DNA of 64,000 nucleotides from assembly GCA_028282725.1 (NCBI GenBank), contig JANQHF010000101.1:1-64000 (forward strand). The letters run 5' to 3'. Below are positions 17,220-26,294 of this stretch, piece after piece. Made by a program: the position numbers and the translations under genes. The notes below the pieces were generated by a model, which worked only from the letters and a program-made list of their open reading frames with translations, had not been told where the DNA came from and searched no databases. The first letter of the stretch is position 1; the number at the start of each line of letters is the position of its first letter. Source of the DNA: Saprospiraceae bacterium. GTDB taxonomy: Bacteria > Bacteroidota > Bacteroidia > Chitinophagales > Saprospiraceae.

Positions 17220-18620
17220 TTAGAATGAAAATCTAAACCCTGTTTTCACATTGAGGGAGTTGATCTTGGTCACCAGTAAGTTGATGTCATTTGTAAATGA
17301 ATGCTGGTATTGCGGTTGGACATACCAACTGATTCCATTTTTGATATGAGACTCAATTCCAAAACCTATGACACCCGTGAAATAAATATTTTCAGCATAG
17401 CTCCCTCCTTGAGTTAATCCCTGTGGAAGGTTTTTAAAGTCGACTACTTCTGTTGCCGGACTAAAGGCCAGTCTTGCCTTGGGTTGTACAGAACGCCTGA
17501 TTTGATATTCATTGGTTGTAATTAAATTCATGGCAATTCCCGCTACACCATAAAGACTGCTTTTTCGATTGGGTGATGAATATATTTTTGTAAGTAGCGG
17601 AATTTGCATTTGCTTTATGAGCATTTGGTCCAATTGAGACTCCAGAAAGCTATTTACTCCGGACTTGGAATAGCTGGTCAGCAATCCGGGGACAAAGGTC
17701 TTTTCACTATACTCTATTCCGGATTCGAATTCTAAATTTGACTGGCGATATGCCACTGAAATGCCAACACTGTTTCCTTCTAATCCCGACCTGATCTGAT
17801 TTGACAAGTAACCAAGATTTATATCCGTATTGATAAAGTTGACATCGTATGAAAAAGGCAATCCTACTGTCCAACCTGAATTATATGACCTAGAAGGCGT
17901 TTGTTCGTTGACCAACGCAAATGAAGGAGTTTCATCTTGAATCTTGTCAACATACAAGGCCTGGATAGGTAATTTTTCAAGTAACTCACTGGAAGGCGTG
18001 CTTTCTGTAGTAGTCAGCAATGACGCAATAAACATTTTGGAACGATTGAATCCTGCTCCAATGACAGAACTTACACCTTTCATATTTGGTGATTGGATTC
18101 GACCAACAGATTCAAGAATTCTTGAATCGACAAATGCAGGGCCAGATGGATTATTATTGGATTCCGTTGAAGGCAATGAATTCAAAACCACAATTTCGTC
18201 GTCGCCCATTATAGATATTCCCGCTATGTTCACATCCGGGCTACCGGATTGAAGCTGCGCATATTCGACCTTAGGTTTCTCGGTGCTTGTCGTATGAGAC
18301 TTATAGTTGAAGTAGGTGTAAAATAGCAAAAGAACGATGGCAGCTTCTAATGCTTTTATCATAAACTGACGTTCACGTCTTTGTCGCTTTTCATCTAATT
18401 CTGATTTCAGATCCTCCCAGTGATCATTATTGACATCACTTCGTTGATGTTGTAGTTTCTCTTTAACTATGGGAATAAATGCTTCATCATCGGACAATGA
18501 AGGAACTTCTGCATTTTCATCCAGCTTTTTATTGAGCTCTTCCCATGAAGATTCATCGTACTCCTGGTGAGTACTGCTCAGTAGTTCCCTTATTTTATCG
18601 TCAAATCTATCTTCTTGCAT
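17220..18620 (-). CDS. Membrane-anchored protein with anti-sigma-like N-terminus and outer-membrane-barrel-like C-terminus
   Basis: A 466-residue protein of the kind often found directly after ECF sigma genes in Bacteroidota. The first 80 residues hold two related acidic segments (YDESSWEELNKKLDEN and VNNDHWEDLKSELDEK), each with a central Trp. One hydrophobic helix follows (about residues 90-105), then a low-complexity linker, then about 220 residues rich in alternating hydrophobic/polar strands and ending in Phe (GFRFSF), which is how outer-membrane beta-barrels finish. Its start overlaps the sigma gene by 14 bases. A role as a membrane-spanning regulator of that sigma factor is inferred from position and from the cytoplasmic-side motif; no enzymatic motif was seen. 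Confidence 0.65.
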   Translation of the reverse strand: MQEDRFDDKIRELLSSTHQEYDESSWEELNKKLDENAEVPSLSDDEAFIPIVKEKLQHQRSDVNNDHWEDLKSELDEKRQRRERQFMIKALEAAIVLLLFYTYFNYKSHTTSTEKPKVEYAQLQSGSPDVNIAGISIMGDDEIVVLNSLPSTESNNNPSGPAFVDSRILESVGRIQSPNMKGVSSVIGAGFNRSKMFIASLLTTTESTPSSELLEKLPIQALYVDKIQDETPSFALVNEQTPSRSYNSGWTVGLPFSYDVNFINTDINLGYLSNQIRSGLEGNSVGISVAYRQSNLEFESGIEYSEKTFVPGLLTSYSKSGVNSFLESQLDQMLIKQMQIPLLTKIYSSPNRKSSLYGVAGIAMNLITTNEYQIRRSVQPKARLAFSPATEVVDFKNLPQGLTQGGSYAENIYFTGVIGFGIESHIKNGISWYVQPQYQHSFTNDINLLVTKINSLNVKTGFRFSF

Positions 18621-19170
18621 AATCCGAACTCTTCGCTAACAACAATGCTCTTAATTTGGCCCTGGCTTTGACCAGGTTGGACCGCGACGTACTTTCAGAA
18701 ATGTTCAACTTACTGGCAATTTCCTTGTGTGCATAACCTTCGATCACATATAAGTTAAATATGGCGCGGTATGAGGGGGACAATTCTTGCATACAATCCA
18801 CTATTTCATCAGCAGATAGCAAGTTAATAGCATTCGGATCGGTGCTCCTGACAGAATATGCTGCATCGAGATCTTCAGTTCGTCGTCTGACACTTTTGCG
18901 ATAAAAGTCGATGGCAGTATTGATCATAATGCGTTTGATCCATGCGTTTAGTGAGGTGCCCATCTGGTATTTGTTAATGTGTTTAAATACCTTGATAAAT
19001 CCCTCATGTAAAATGTCTAAAGCATCCTCTTTGTTGGTAGCATAACGTTGACAAAGCGGCATCATATAGGGATAAAATTCCTTATACAGCAACTCCTGGG
19101 CCCATCGCTCATTCTGCATGCACGCCGCCAGGTAATCCTGTTCCTTGTCAACCTTGATTACAAAGTCCAT
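18607..19170 (-). CDS. ECF-type RNA polymerase sigma factor
   Basis: A 187-residue sigma-70 family factor. Region 2 (DALDILHEGFIKVFKHINKYQ with the following W-I-K-R-I-M-I-N-T-A-I-D -10-binding helix) lies at about residues 45-95, and region 4 with its helix-turn-helix (YRAIFNLYVIEGYAHKEIA and ISESTSRSNLVKAR) at 130-180. It would direct RNA polymerase to a small regulon. The downstream gene overlaps by 14 bases and encodes a membrane protein with anti-sigma-like features, so the pair is probably a signalling unit. Typical length for the family. Confidence 0.92.
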   Translation of the reverse strand: MDFVIKVDKEQDYLAACMQNERWAQELLYKEFYPYMMPLCQRYATNKEDALDILHEGFIKVFKHINKYQMGTSLNAWIKRIMINTAIDFYRKSVRRRTEDLDAAYSVRSTDPNAINLLSADEIVDCMQELSPSYRAIFNLYVIEGYAHKEIASKLNISESTSRSNLVKARAKLRALLLAKSSDYARR

Positions 19171-19272
19171 ACTTAAATGTAGTTATTCCCCTTATACCGA
19201 ACAACTATCTATTCCTCTTTTTAACGGTTTTTTTAATCACATTGCTGCCCGGAAAATCTTGATCGGCCTGAC

Positions 19273-19872
19273 TTAATTTTTGAAGATCTCTTCCTGTTCC
19301 TGAGTTTTCAGTTGCCACCCTGAAGCCTGAATGGCCAATTCCAAAACATCAAACAATTCTTTACGCTGAACTTCGGCCTGCTCATATAAATCGCTTTGTT
19401 CGGCTTTTTGTGCAATGAAGTCCTTGGCTTCAAATCCCATTTCCGTGATATCCTTATTTGTGATCATATTAAAAAGGCCATTTTCGAAATTATAGTAATC
19501 CATATCATGTTCGATACTTAAAATTTCCGGACCGGGAATGTTAGTGATGGTGATGGTTTTTTCAGCTTCATCCACATTGATGATCACCTTTTCAAAATCA
19601 TAGCCCACCAGGACTTTCGCATTTATGCGCACAAGTGCCTTTTTGCGGAATGGCCAGATATCCGCGATGAAATGATGTTTATAGTCATAGATCTCGGAAA
19701 AACTACCCTCGATCGTTACCAACTTCATCACCTTTTCGACTCGCTCAAGCAATACACTGGAACTTACCTCCTTCTTTGGTCCACGATCTACAAAGTATTT
19801 GTAAACACCGAATATGCCCAATACGGACAGGATCAGAATGATCAATAACAATACCCTCTTAATCCATTTCAT
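19273..19872 (-). CDS. DUF4230 family membrane-anchored protein
   Basis: A 199-residue protein with an N-terminal membrane helix (residues 5-26) and the DUF4230 domain behind it (about 40-190): LERVEKVMKLVTIEGSFSE, KALVRINAKVLVGYDFEK and ITITNIPGPEILSI are the recognisable conserved strands. The domain is widespread in Bacteroidota and Firmicutes and has no established function; it is expected to face the periplasm. The gene stands alone between the sigma operon and ruvC. Confidence 0.8.
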   Translation of the reverse strand: MKWIKRVLLLIILILSVLGIFGVYKYFVDRGPKKEVSSSVLLERVEKVMKLVTIEGSFSEIYDYKHHFIADIWPFRKKALVRINAKVLVGYDFEKVIINVDEAEKTITITNIPGPEILSIEHDMDYYNFENGLFNMITNKDITEMGFEAKDFIAQKAEQSDLYEQAEVQRKELFDVLELAIQASGWQLKTQEQEEIFKN

Positions 19873-19965
19873 CTTTCTATTTCTTAGTCAAACAGTGAAA
19901 AGTTCGATAAAATTCAATGAATAGCAAAGTCCCGAACACAACTGAATGAATGATCTAGCGTTTGA

Positions 19966-20535
19966 GTGGATGTGAAAGGAGACTCAAAAAAAATATTAGG
20001 AGTAGATCCCGGTACAAATATTACAGGTTATGCCATTATTGAAATTGATCAGCCCAAATGCAGCGTTATTACCTGCGGAGTATTCGATTTAAGAAAACAT
20101 GCGGACCATCAAAGTAAGCTGAAGGAAATATTTCTGCAGCTTCAGGAAATCATTGAGACTTATTTACCTGCACATATGGCCATAGAATCTCCTTTTCATG
20201 GTAAAAATGTACAGTCCATGTTAAAATTGGGCAGAGCCCAGGGGGTAGCAATGGCCGCTGGTATGACAATGGGTTTAGAGATTCACGAGTATGCTCCAAA
20301 AAAAATCAAACAGGCCATTACTGGTAATGGTAATGCCTCGAAAGAACAAGTGGCTAAAATGTTGGAGACCCGGATGAATATATCATTAGACAAAAGGCTA
20401 ACGGATGCCTCAGACGCGTTGGCTACTGCGGTTTGCCACTTTCAACGAGCTTTTGGTACAACGTCAACTCAGGACCAGAAAAAATACAAGGACTGGAAAA
20501 GTTTTGTAAAGATGAACCAGCACAAGGTAAATTGA
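19966..20535 (+). CDS. ruvC: Crossover junction endodeoxyribonuclease RuvC
   Basis: A 189-residue Holliday-junction resolvase. The four catalytic acidic residues are visible: Asp in ILGVDPGTNITGYA, Glu in AIESPF, and two Asp in LTDASDALATA; the DNA-recognition loop F-H-G-K-N-V-Q-S is also present. There is no ATG: an in-frame TGA directly precedes GTG 19966, and a second GTG at 19972 is the only other candidate, so this gene uses GTG. The purine-rich AAAGGAG at 19975-19981 lies inside the frame and may be fortuitous. It is convergent with the HIT gene, whose stop codon directly follows. Confidence 0.93.
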   Translation: MDVKGDSKKILGVDPGTNITGYAIIEIDQPKCSVITCGVFDLRKHADHQSKLKEIFLQLQEIIETYLPAHMAIESPFHGKNVQSMLKLGRAQGVAMAAGMTMGLEIHEYAPKKIKQAITGNGNASKEQVAKMLETRMNISLDKRLTDASDALATAVCHFQRAFGTTSTQDQKKYKDWKSFVKMNQHKVN

Positions 20536-20934
20536 CTAAATGGTCAAATTTGACTTGATCTTTGATGCTATTTGAATCATCTCTTCACCATCTAACTGAA
20601 GTTTGGGCTTCCGAAAGTCGACATCTCCCATTGCATTAATAGGCATCAGGTGTATATGCGCATGGGGTACTTCGAGACCGATTACCATCATTGCAACACG
20701 ATCACACGTAAACGAGGATTCGATCGCCGTGGCGATTTTTTTGCAAAAAGGAAAGATACCCTGATAAATTTCATCTTCGAGATCAAATAGCTTATTGACT
20801 TCGACTTTGGGAATGACAAGGGTGTGTCCCCTGACAAGGGGATGAATATCCAGGAAGGCAAAATAATTGTCATCTTCGGCAATCTTATAGGAAGGAATTT
20901 CCCCGGATACGATTCGGCTGAATACAGAAGCCAT
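20536..20934 (-). CDS. HIT-family nucleotide-binding protein
   Basis: A 132-residue histidine-triad protein: the catalytic motif appears as VPHAHIHLMPI (H-x-H-x-H) near residue 100, and the N-terminal FSRIVSGEIPSYKIAEDD and LDIHPLVRGHTLVIPK segments are those of HINT/HIT hydrolases. These proteins hydrolyse nucleotide phosphoramidates or AMP-lysine adducts. Its ATG abuts the greA stop codon on the same strand, and the greA-HIT order is common in Bacteroidota, so they are co-transcribed. Confidence 0.92.
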   Translation of the reverse strand: MASVFSRIVSGEIPSYKIAEDDNYFAFLDIHPLVRGHTLVIPKVEVNKLFDLEDEIYQGIFPFCKKIATAIESSFTCDRVAMMVIGLEVPHAHIHLMPINAMGDVDFRKPKLQLDGEEMIQIASKIKSNLTI

Positions 20935-21405
20935 TTAGATTGAGATTTCGAGAATTTCAAATTCAATTTCACCGGCGGGGGTCTGTACCTTTGCTATTTC
21001 TCCCTCTCGCTTACCTAACAATCCTTTGCCTATAGGTGATTCAATAGATATCTTCTTTTCTTTCAGATTAGCTTCGGATTCTGAGACAATCTGATATTGC
21101 ATTTCCCTGTTAACCTTCAAATTCCTGATTTTGACTTTACATAGGATTGAAACCTGGGAAGTGTCTACGGATGATGCTTCGATGATTTGAGCATTCCCCA
21201 GGGCCTTTTCCAGGTCATTGATCTTCATTTCGAGCATTCCCTGGGCATCCTTGGCTGCATCGTATTCGGCATTTTCTGACAAATCTCCTTTTTCTCTGGC
21301 TTCAGCAATTGCCTTGGCAGCTTCCTGTCGGCCAACTGTTTTCAAGTGGTCCAATTCCGACTTTATCTTATCATACCCCTCTTGAGTCAGGTAAGAAGTT
21401 TTCAT
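20935..21405 (-). CDS. greA: Transcription elongation factor GreA
   Basis: A 156-residue GreA starting at MKTSYLTQEGYDKIK (21405). The frame is open further upstream, but that stretch contains a terminator hairpin and is not GreA. The N-terminal coiled coil (residues 8-75), with the tip acidic residues in EKGDLSENAEYDAAKD, is followed by the FKBP-like C-terminal domain ending IESPIGKGLLGKREGE and EFEILEI. It rescues backtracked RNA polymerase by stimulating transcript cleavage. It is followed immediately by the HIT gene. Confidence 0.94.
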   Translation of the reverse strand: MKTSYLTQEGYDKIKSELDHLKTVGRQEAAKAIAEAREKGDLSENAEYDAAKDAQGMLEMKINDLEKALGNAQIIEASSVDTSQVSILCKVKIRNLKVNREMQYQIVSESEANLKEKKISIESPIGKGLLGKREGEIAKVQTPAGEIEFEILEISI

Positions 21406-21426
21406 ACTTATTGTTTTATCAATTGA

Positions 21427-21469
21427 AAACAAAGGACGTCCCCGGGTACATCCGGAACGTCCTTTATTG
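21427..21469 (-). terminator. Rho-independent terminator after the hydroxyacid dehydrogenase gene
   Basis: AAAGGACGT (21431-21439) pairs with ACGTCCTTT (21457-21465), with GC-rich bases inside the loop. On the minus strand the stem is followed by GTTTTC. It ends the gene at 21503-22447 just before the greA start. Confidence 0.7.
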
Positions 21470-21502
21470 TACTGCAAAATTAGCGCATTTGATACAAAAA
21501 GG

Positions 21503-22447
21503 CTATAAATCGTAGAAATTGCGGATTTTTTCAAGAAGGACGTCAGCGATCAGAAACAAGGATTTTTTCGTCCATCCTGCTATATGAGGAGTGATGATTA
21601 CGTCGTCCCGGTTGAATAGGGCAGCATACACTTCTTCTTCCTTTTTATTCCAGCTTTTCGGACGTTCGTTTTCGACAACATCAAGACAAGCTCCGGCTAG
21701 CTTGCCAGACTGCAAGGCACTTAATATGGCATCTGATTTGGCAATCTGTCCCCTGGATGTATTGATAAGGATAGAGCCATCTTTCATCCGGTCGAGAAAG
21801 GAGGTGTCAACAAGATTTCTTGTTTCTTCAGTCAACGGAATATGTAAACTAACGACATCTGAAATTTCCAGCAGTTCGCTCAGCTCGACCTGTCTGATAT
21901 TTTGATCCGGCTTCGATAGATTGTGTTTGTATATGTCATTGACAAGAATCTCTACATCAAATCCACTCAGTTTTTTGGCAAAGGCTGGTCCGGTATGGCC
22001 AAATCCTATAATACCAATGATCTTGTCACCTAATTCGACTCCTCGATGAATTTCTCTTTCCCATATCCTTTGCTTGACAAAAGCATGACTTACGGAAATA
22101 TTGTTCAACAGGCTTAAGAGCATGCCTAGTGTATGTTCTCCTACTGCATTTGCATTACCTTCCGGAGAACTCAATATTCGGATTCCGGTCTTTTCTGCGA
22201 AATCCATGTCGATAATGTCCAGTCCCGATCCCAGTCTTCCAATAAAATCCAGGTGAGAAGCGGTCTGTAAGAACTCTCGATCACACCGAATTTTACTATT
22301 TACAATGAGTCCGTCATACTTGTTTATTCTGTTGCATACCTCTTCAAATGTGATATCGGGTTTGTAGTCTACCTGCATATTCAAGTACCTAAGACCTCGA
22401 ATCAAAGCAGGATCAACCTTGTCGGTAATTAAGATGGATTGCTTCAT
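21503..22447 (-). CDS. D-isomer-specific 2-hydroxyacid dehydrogenase (phosphoglycerate dehydrogenase-like)
   Basis: A 314-residue NAD-dependent dehydrogenase. The NAD-binding GFGHTG lies in IIGFGHTGPAFAKKL near residue 148; the catalytic Arg in LINTSRG (about 232), the acidic partner in the DVVENER region and the His in PHIAGWT (about 287) complete the active site. The N-terminal GRLGSGLDIID is the phosphoglycerate-dehydrogenase-like segment. The C-terminal ACT domain of long SerA forms is absent. It could be a serine-pathway enzyme or a general keto-acid reductase; no serine gene is adjacent, so specificity stays open. Confidence 0.85.
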   Translation of the reverse strand: MKQSILITDKVDPALIRGLRYLNMQVDYKPDITFEEVCNRINKYDGLIVNSKIRCDREFLQTASHLDFIGRLGSGLDIIDMDFAEKTGIRILSSPEGNANAVGEHTLGMLLSLLNNISVSHAFVKQRIWEREIHRGVELGDKIIGIIGFGHTGPAFAKKLSGFDVEILVNDIYKHNLSKPDQNIRQVELSELLEISDVVSLHIPLTEETRNLVDTSFLDRMKDGSILINTSRGQIAKSDAILSALQSGKLAGACLDVVENERPKSWNKKEEEVYAALFNRDDVIITPHIAGWTKKSLFLIADVLLEKIRNFYDL

Positions 22448-22537
22448 AAAAAAGGACGAAGATAGTCCAGACAGGAACCAGTCTCAAGATCAATGAATAT
22501 TCAATTTGAAAGATCAGAACACTTTATAATGGATCAT

Positions 22538-22545
22538 TATATTTG
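22538..22545 (+). promoter_or_regulatory. Candidate -7 promoter element for carB
   Basis: TATATTTG matches the Bacteroidota consensus TAnnTTTG, 15 bases upstream of the carB ATG, implying a very short leader. No TTG lies at the preferred 19-21 base distance, so the call is moderate. Confidence 0.5.
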
Positions 22546-22560
22546 CGCAACTTTTTAAAC

Positions 22561-25398
22561 ATGCCTAGAGACACTACCATTCGTTCCGTTCTGATTATTG
22601 GAAGCGGACCCATTATTATTGGCCAAGCCTGTGAGTTTGATTATTCAGGATCACAAGCATCGCGTTCGTTAAGAGAAGAAGGTATTGAGGTCAGCCTGAT
22701 CAATTCCAATCCTGCAACCATAATGACGGACCAGGTGACTGCTGATCACATCTATCTTTTACCATTGACAGTAGAGAGTATCGAGCAGGTTCTCCGGGAA
22801 CGTCAAATAGATGCAGTCCTTGCAACCATGGGAGGTCAGACTGCCTTGAATCTGGCTATTGAAGCAGGAAAACAAGGTATTTGGGAGAAATATAACGTAC
22901 GACTAATCGGTGTTGACCTGGAAGCAATAGAGTTAGCAGAAAACAGGGAAGCATTTAAAGAGCACGTTATTAAAATAGGCCAGAATGTCGCCCCTTCTTT
23001 TATCGCCAACTCATTCCTTGAAGGCAAGGAAGCCGCGCAGAAAATTGGATTTCCCCTTGTGATCAGACCATCCTATACGCTGGGAGGGACAGGTGGAGGC
23101 TTTGTTATGCATTCCGAAGATTTTGATGAAGCCCTGAGAAGAGGGCTTAATGCATCCCCGGTACATGAGGTATTGGTCGAGAAAGCTGTTTTCGGATGGA
23201 AGGAATATGAACTGGAGCTATTGCGTGACAGCAATGACAATGTGGTTATCATCTGCACCGTGGAGAACTTGGATCCCATGGGCATTCATACCGGCGACAG
23301 TATCACGGTTGCACCTGCAATGACGCTTTCTGATACGGCTTATCAGCGGATGAGGAACGACGCGATTCAATTGATGAGGTCGATGGGAAATTTTGCCGGT
23401 GGATGCAATATTCAATTTTCAATCGAACCGGATACTGAAGAACTCATTTGCATAGAAATCAATCCGAGGGTTTCTCGCTCCTCTGCCCTGGCGAGCAAGG
23501 CTACGGGTTACCCCATAGCCAAGATAGCTGCCAAATTGGCGATTGGATATACCCTGGATGAATTGAAAAATCAAATAACCAAAACTACATCTGCTTATTT
23601 CGAACCGACCCTGGATTATGTTATTGTCAAAATGCCTCGCTGGAATTTTGCCAAGTTTAAGGGAAGTGATAACAGCCTTGGGCTTCAAATGAAGTCTGTG
23701 GGGGAAGTAATGGCGATCGGCAGAAGCTTTAAGGAAGCACTTCAAAAGGCATGTCAAAGCCTGGAAAACAACAGACACGGTCTGGGCGCAGACAAGAAAG
23801 AATGGATCAGGACCGAAGATATTTTGAACAGACTCGAAAAAGTTGGTGACGATCGGATATTCAGACTAAAAGACGCCTTGCGTTTGGGTGTGCCTGCAAA
23901 GACGATTCAGAAACTTACACAGATTGATCCTTGGTTCATCAAACAAATCAAGTCTCTTGTCGATCTTGAAAATCAACTGGGTCGATACAATATACCGGAG
24001 GACATACCGGAGGAATTCTTTAGGACACTCAAAGAAAATGGATATTCAGATGCTCAGATAGCATGGTTGCAGAGAGTCGAGCCCAAACAGGTGACTGAGT
24101 ACAGGAAAAAGTTGAATATCCACAGAGCTTATAAAATGGTGGATACCTGCGCCGCCGAATTTGAAGCCCAAACGCCCTATTTCTACTCGACCTTCGAAAG
24201 AGAAAATGAAAGTCATGCCAGCTCTAATCCCAAAAAGGTAATCGTTCTTGGCTCCGGACCAAATCGCATCGGACAAGGTATCGAATTTGATTATTGTTGT
24301 GTTCATGGTTTGCTTGCGCTTAAAGAAGAGGGATATGAGTCCATCATGATCAACTGTAATCCTGAAACGGTCTCTACGGATTTTGATGTGGCAGACAAGT
24401 TGTACTTCGAGCCTGTTTACTGGGAACATATTGAAGAAATTATCAGACTGGAAAAGCCGCATGGAGTCATTGTTCAGCTAGGAGGGCAGACGGCATTGAA
24501 GTTGGCCCAGACCCTTCACAAGGAGGGTGTGAAAATTATAGGTACTCAATTCCCTGATATGGACCTGGCCGAGGATCGGGGAGCATTTTCTGATCTGCTC
24601 AAAGAGTTGGACATACCCTATCCGGATTATGGAGTTGCCGATACGGCTGACGAAGCAATTGCCATTGCCAACAAGGTATCATATCCCGTGTTGGTAAGAC
24701 CTTCTTATGTGCTTGGAGGTCAGCGGATGAAAATCGTGATCAATGATGATGAATTGGAGAGACAGGTATTGAGCATTTTCAAGCACATGCCTGATAACAG
24801 GGTATTGATCGACCAATTTCTTGAAAGGGCTAAAGAAGCTGAAATCGATGCCATTTGTGACGGTGAATCAGTGCACATTATGGGCATTATGGAACATGTC
24901 GAACCCGCCGGAATACACTCTGGTGACAGCTCAGCTGTCCTGCCACCGTATAGCCTCTCTGATCAGACTATCGAAACGATGATCGCTTATACGAAAAAGC
25001 TTGCCTTCGCTTTGAATATCAAGGGATTGATCAATATACAATTTGCCATTCGACCCGAACGCGAAGGCGTAGAGGAAAAAGTTTTTGTAATCGAGGCCAA
25101 TCCTCGCGCATCAAGGACTACACCTTTTATTGCCAAGGCTTACAAAATCCCATACCTCAATGTTGCCACCAAGGTGATGTTAGGTACTCATAAGCTCAAA
25201 GATTTCAAACTGATCAATGAGATGGATGGATACGCAATAAAGGTACCCGTCTTCTCATTCGATAAATTTCCCAATGTTGACAAACAACTTGGACCTGAAA
25301 TGAAGTCAACAGGAGAGGCCATCCGCTTTATTAAGGATACAACAGATCCTTTCTTCAGAGAGCTGGATCGAAATCGATCCATGTATTTGTACAATTAG
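22561..25398 (+). CDS. carB: Carbamoyl-phosphate synthase large subunit, lacking the allosteric C-terminal domain
   Basis: A 945-residue CarB starting at MPRDTTIRSVLIIGSGP (22561); the TTG at 22543 is part of the -7 box. Two homologous halves are seen, each with its own nucleotide-binding start (VLIIGSGPIIIGQ at the N-terminus and VIVLGSGPNRIGQG near residue 565) and ATP-grasp loops (RPSYTLGGTGGG, RPSYVLGGQRM). It makes carbamoyl phosphate from bicarbonate, glutamine-derived ammonia and two ATP for arginine and pyrimidine synthesis. E. coli CarB has 1073 residues; here the protein ends soon after the second ATP-grasp domain, so the MGS-like regulatory domain (UMP/ornithine site) is missing. 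carA is not adjacent. Confidence 0.94.
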   Translation: MPRDTTIRSVLIIGSGPIIIGQACEFDYSGSQASRSLREEGIEVSLINSNPATIMTDQVTADHIYLLPLTVESIEQVLRERQIDAVLATMGGQTALNLAIEAGKQGIWEKYNVRLIGVDLEAIELAENREAFKEHVIKIGQNVAPSFIANSFLEGKEAAQKIGFPLVIRPSYTLGGTGGGFVMHSEDFDEALRRGLNASPVHEVLVEKAVFGWKEYELELLRDSNDNVVIICTVENLDPMGIHTGDSITVAPAMTLSDTAYQRMRNDAIQLMRSMGNFAGGCNIQFSIEPDTEELICIEINPRVSRSSALASKATGYPIAKIAAKLAIGYTLDELKNQITKTTSAYFEPTLDYVIVKMPRWNFAKFKGSDNSLGLQMKSVGEVMAIGRSFKEALQKACQSLENNRHGLGADKKEWIRTEDILNRLEKVGDDRIFRLKDALRLGVPAKTIQKLTQIDPWFIKQIKSLVDLENQLGRYNIPEDIPEEFFRTLKENGYSDAQIAWLQRVEPKQVTEYRKKLNIHRAYKMVDTCAAEFEAQTPYFYSTFERENESHASSNPKKVIVLGSGPNRIGQGIEFDYCCVHGLLALKEEGYESIMINCNPETVSTDFDVADKLYFEPVYWEHIEEIIRLEKPHGVIVQLGGQTALKLAQTLHKEGVKIIGTQFPDMDLAEDRGAFSDLLKELDIPYPDYGVADTADEAIAIANKVSYPVLVRPSYVLGGQRMKIVINDDELERQVLSIFKHMPDNRVLIDQFLERAKEAEIDAICDGESVHIMGIMEHVEPAGIHSGDSSAVLPPYSLSDQTIETMIAYTKKLAFALNIKGLINIQFAIRPEREGVEEKVFVIEANPRASRTTPFIAKAYKIPYLNVATKVMLGTHKLKDFKLINEMDGYAIKVPVFSFDKFPNVDKQLGPEMKSTGEAIRFIKDTTDPFFRELDRNRSMYLYN

Positions 25399-26291
25399 GA
25401 AAAGGTAACGGGCTTGAGCATCAGGTCATCAATAGTTAAATCCATTTTTTGGGTGAAGAGCAGGTAAAAACCTCCTCCTCCCGCTCCGCAAACTTTAAAA
25501 TAGTACCCTCCTTCTTTGATCCCCCGATCCCACTGAAATCGAAGATTTTCGGTGATCATGTAATCCATGATCTGCCGTTGTAATTTGCTGATTTCGGCAA
25601 CCCTGGAGAGGAGTGATCCATATGATGGATTGAGGTAACACTTAATGGCATCATTGTTCAGTTGAATCAAATGTTGAATTTCACGGGAACCACTGTGTGA
25701 CAACTCCAGGAATTTTTGAATGGTTCTCCTTCCACTCCTCGGAATATTGCTGTTCACCAAATAAATTTTGCAATCCGTTCGAGATTGATGTCCATCCAGT
25801 AGGCGAAATTGTCCGCTGGATTTGTATACCGGTTTTTGGAAGTAGGAAACCAGGGGATCAAATCCCGAACTTTTACCATGAAAATGGGATTCCATTACAG
25901 CAAAGATCTTTTGCAAGTCTTGAATCGAAGTTTTTTCAAGATTGGAGGCACTGACGTCATAAATTGCTGCACAAAGAGCTCCTGAGCTGCCAAGACCATA
26001 TCCTATCGGAATATTCGCCTCGATTGTCCATGATTCAAGCCATCGCCTGAGCTGATCCATATTGAGAAATCGACTGCAGTTCAGCTCCAAATAGGTAATG
26101 AATCCGTGCAACCACTCAGGATGATTGGCAGACCTGGCAACCCACTTCATGAAGTATGCATTAAATGGAATCGCGAGGGCGTCTGAACCAAGTAATACCG
26201 TGTGTTCACCGAAAAGTAGCAGTTTGGCCGGATAATGCCTCTTTATTGGATCCATTGATCGCAAATTAAAGACAATATCACTCAGCCCCAA
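25395..26291 (-). CDS. GHMP-family kinase (mevalonate kinase-like)
   Basis: A 298-residue GHMP kinase. Motif 1 is PAKLLLFGEHTVLLG near residue 22, motif 2 (the phosphate-binding loop) is PIGYGLGSSGALCAA near 97, and motif 3 is CGAGGGGFYL near the C-terminus. The FGEHTVLLG start is closest to mevalonate kinases, and short relatives of this type are commonly annotated so in Bacteroidota. ATG 26252 (MDPIKRHYPAK) is an alternative start. The 3' end overlaps the convergent carB by 4 bases. Without other isoprenoid genes nearby the substrate remains open. Confidence 0.75.
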   Translation of the reverse strand: MGLSDIVFNLRSMDPIKRHYPAKLLLFGEHTVLLGSDALAIPFNAYFMKWVARSANHPEWLHGFITYLELNCSRFLNMDQLRRWLESWTIEANIPIGYGLGSSGALCAAIYDVSASNLEKTSIQDLQKIFAVMESHFHGKSSGFDPLVSYFQKPVYKSSGQFRLLDGHQSRTDCKIYLVNSNIPRSGRRTIQKFLELSHSGSREIQHLIQLNNDAIKCYLNPSYGSLLSRVAEISKLQRQIMDYMITENLRFQWDRGIKEGGYYFKVCGAGGGGFYLLFTQKMDLTIDDLMLKPVTFS

Positions 26292-26294
26292 GAT

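Noticed and set aside
20527..20548. Imperfect hairpin over the ruvC/HIT stop codons
   Set aside because: Low GC, a bulge in the stem and no T-run; not convincing as a terminator.
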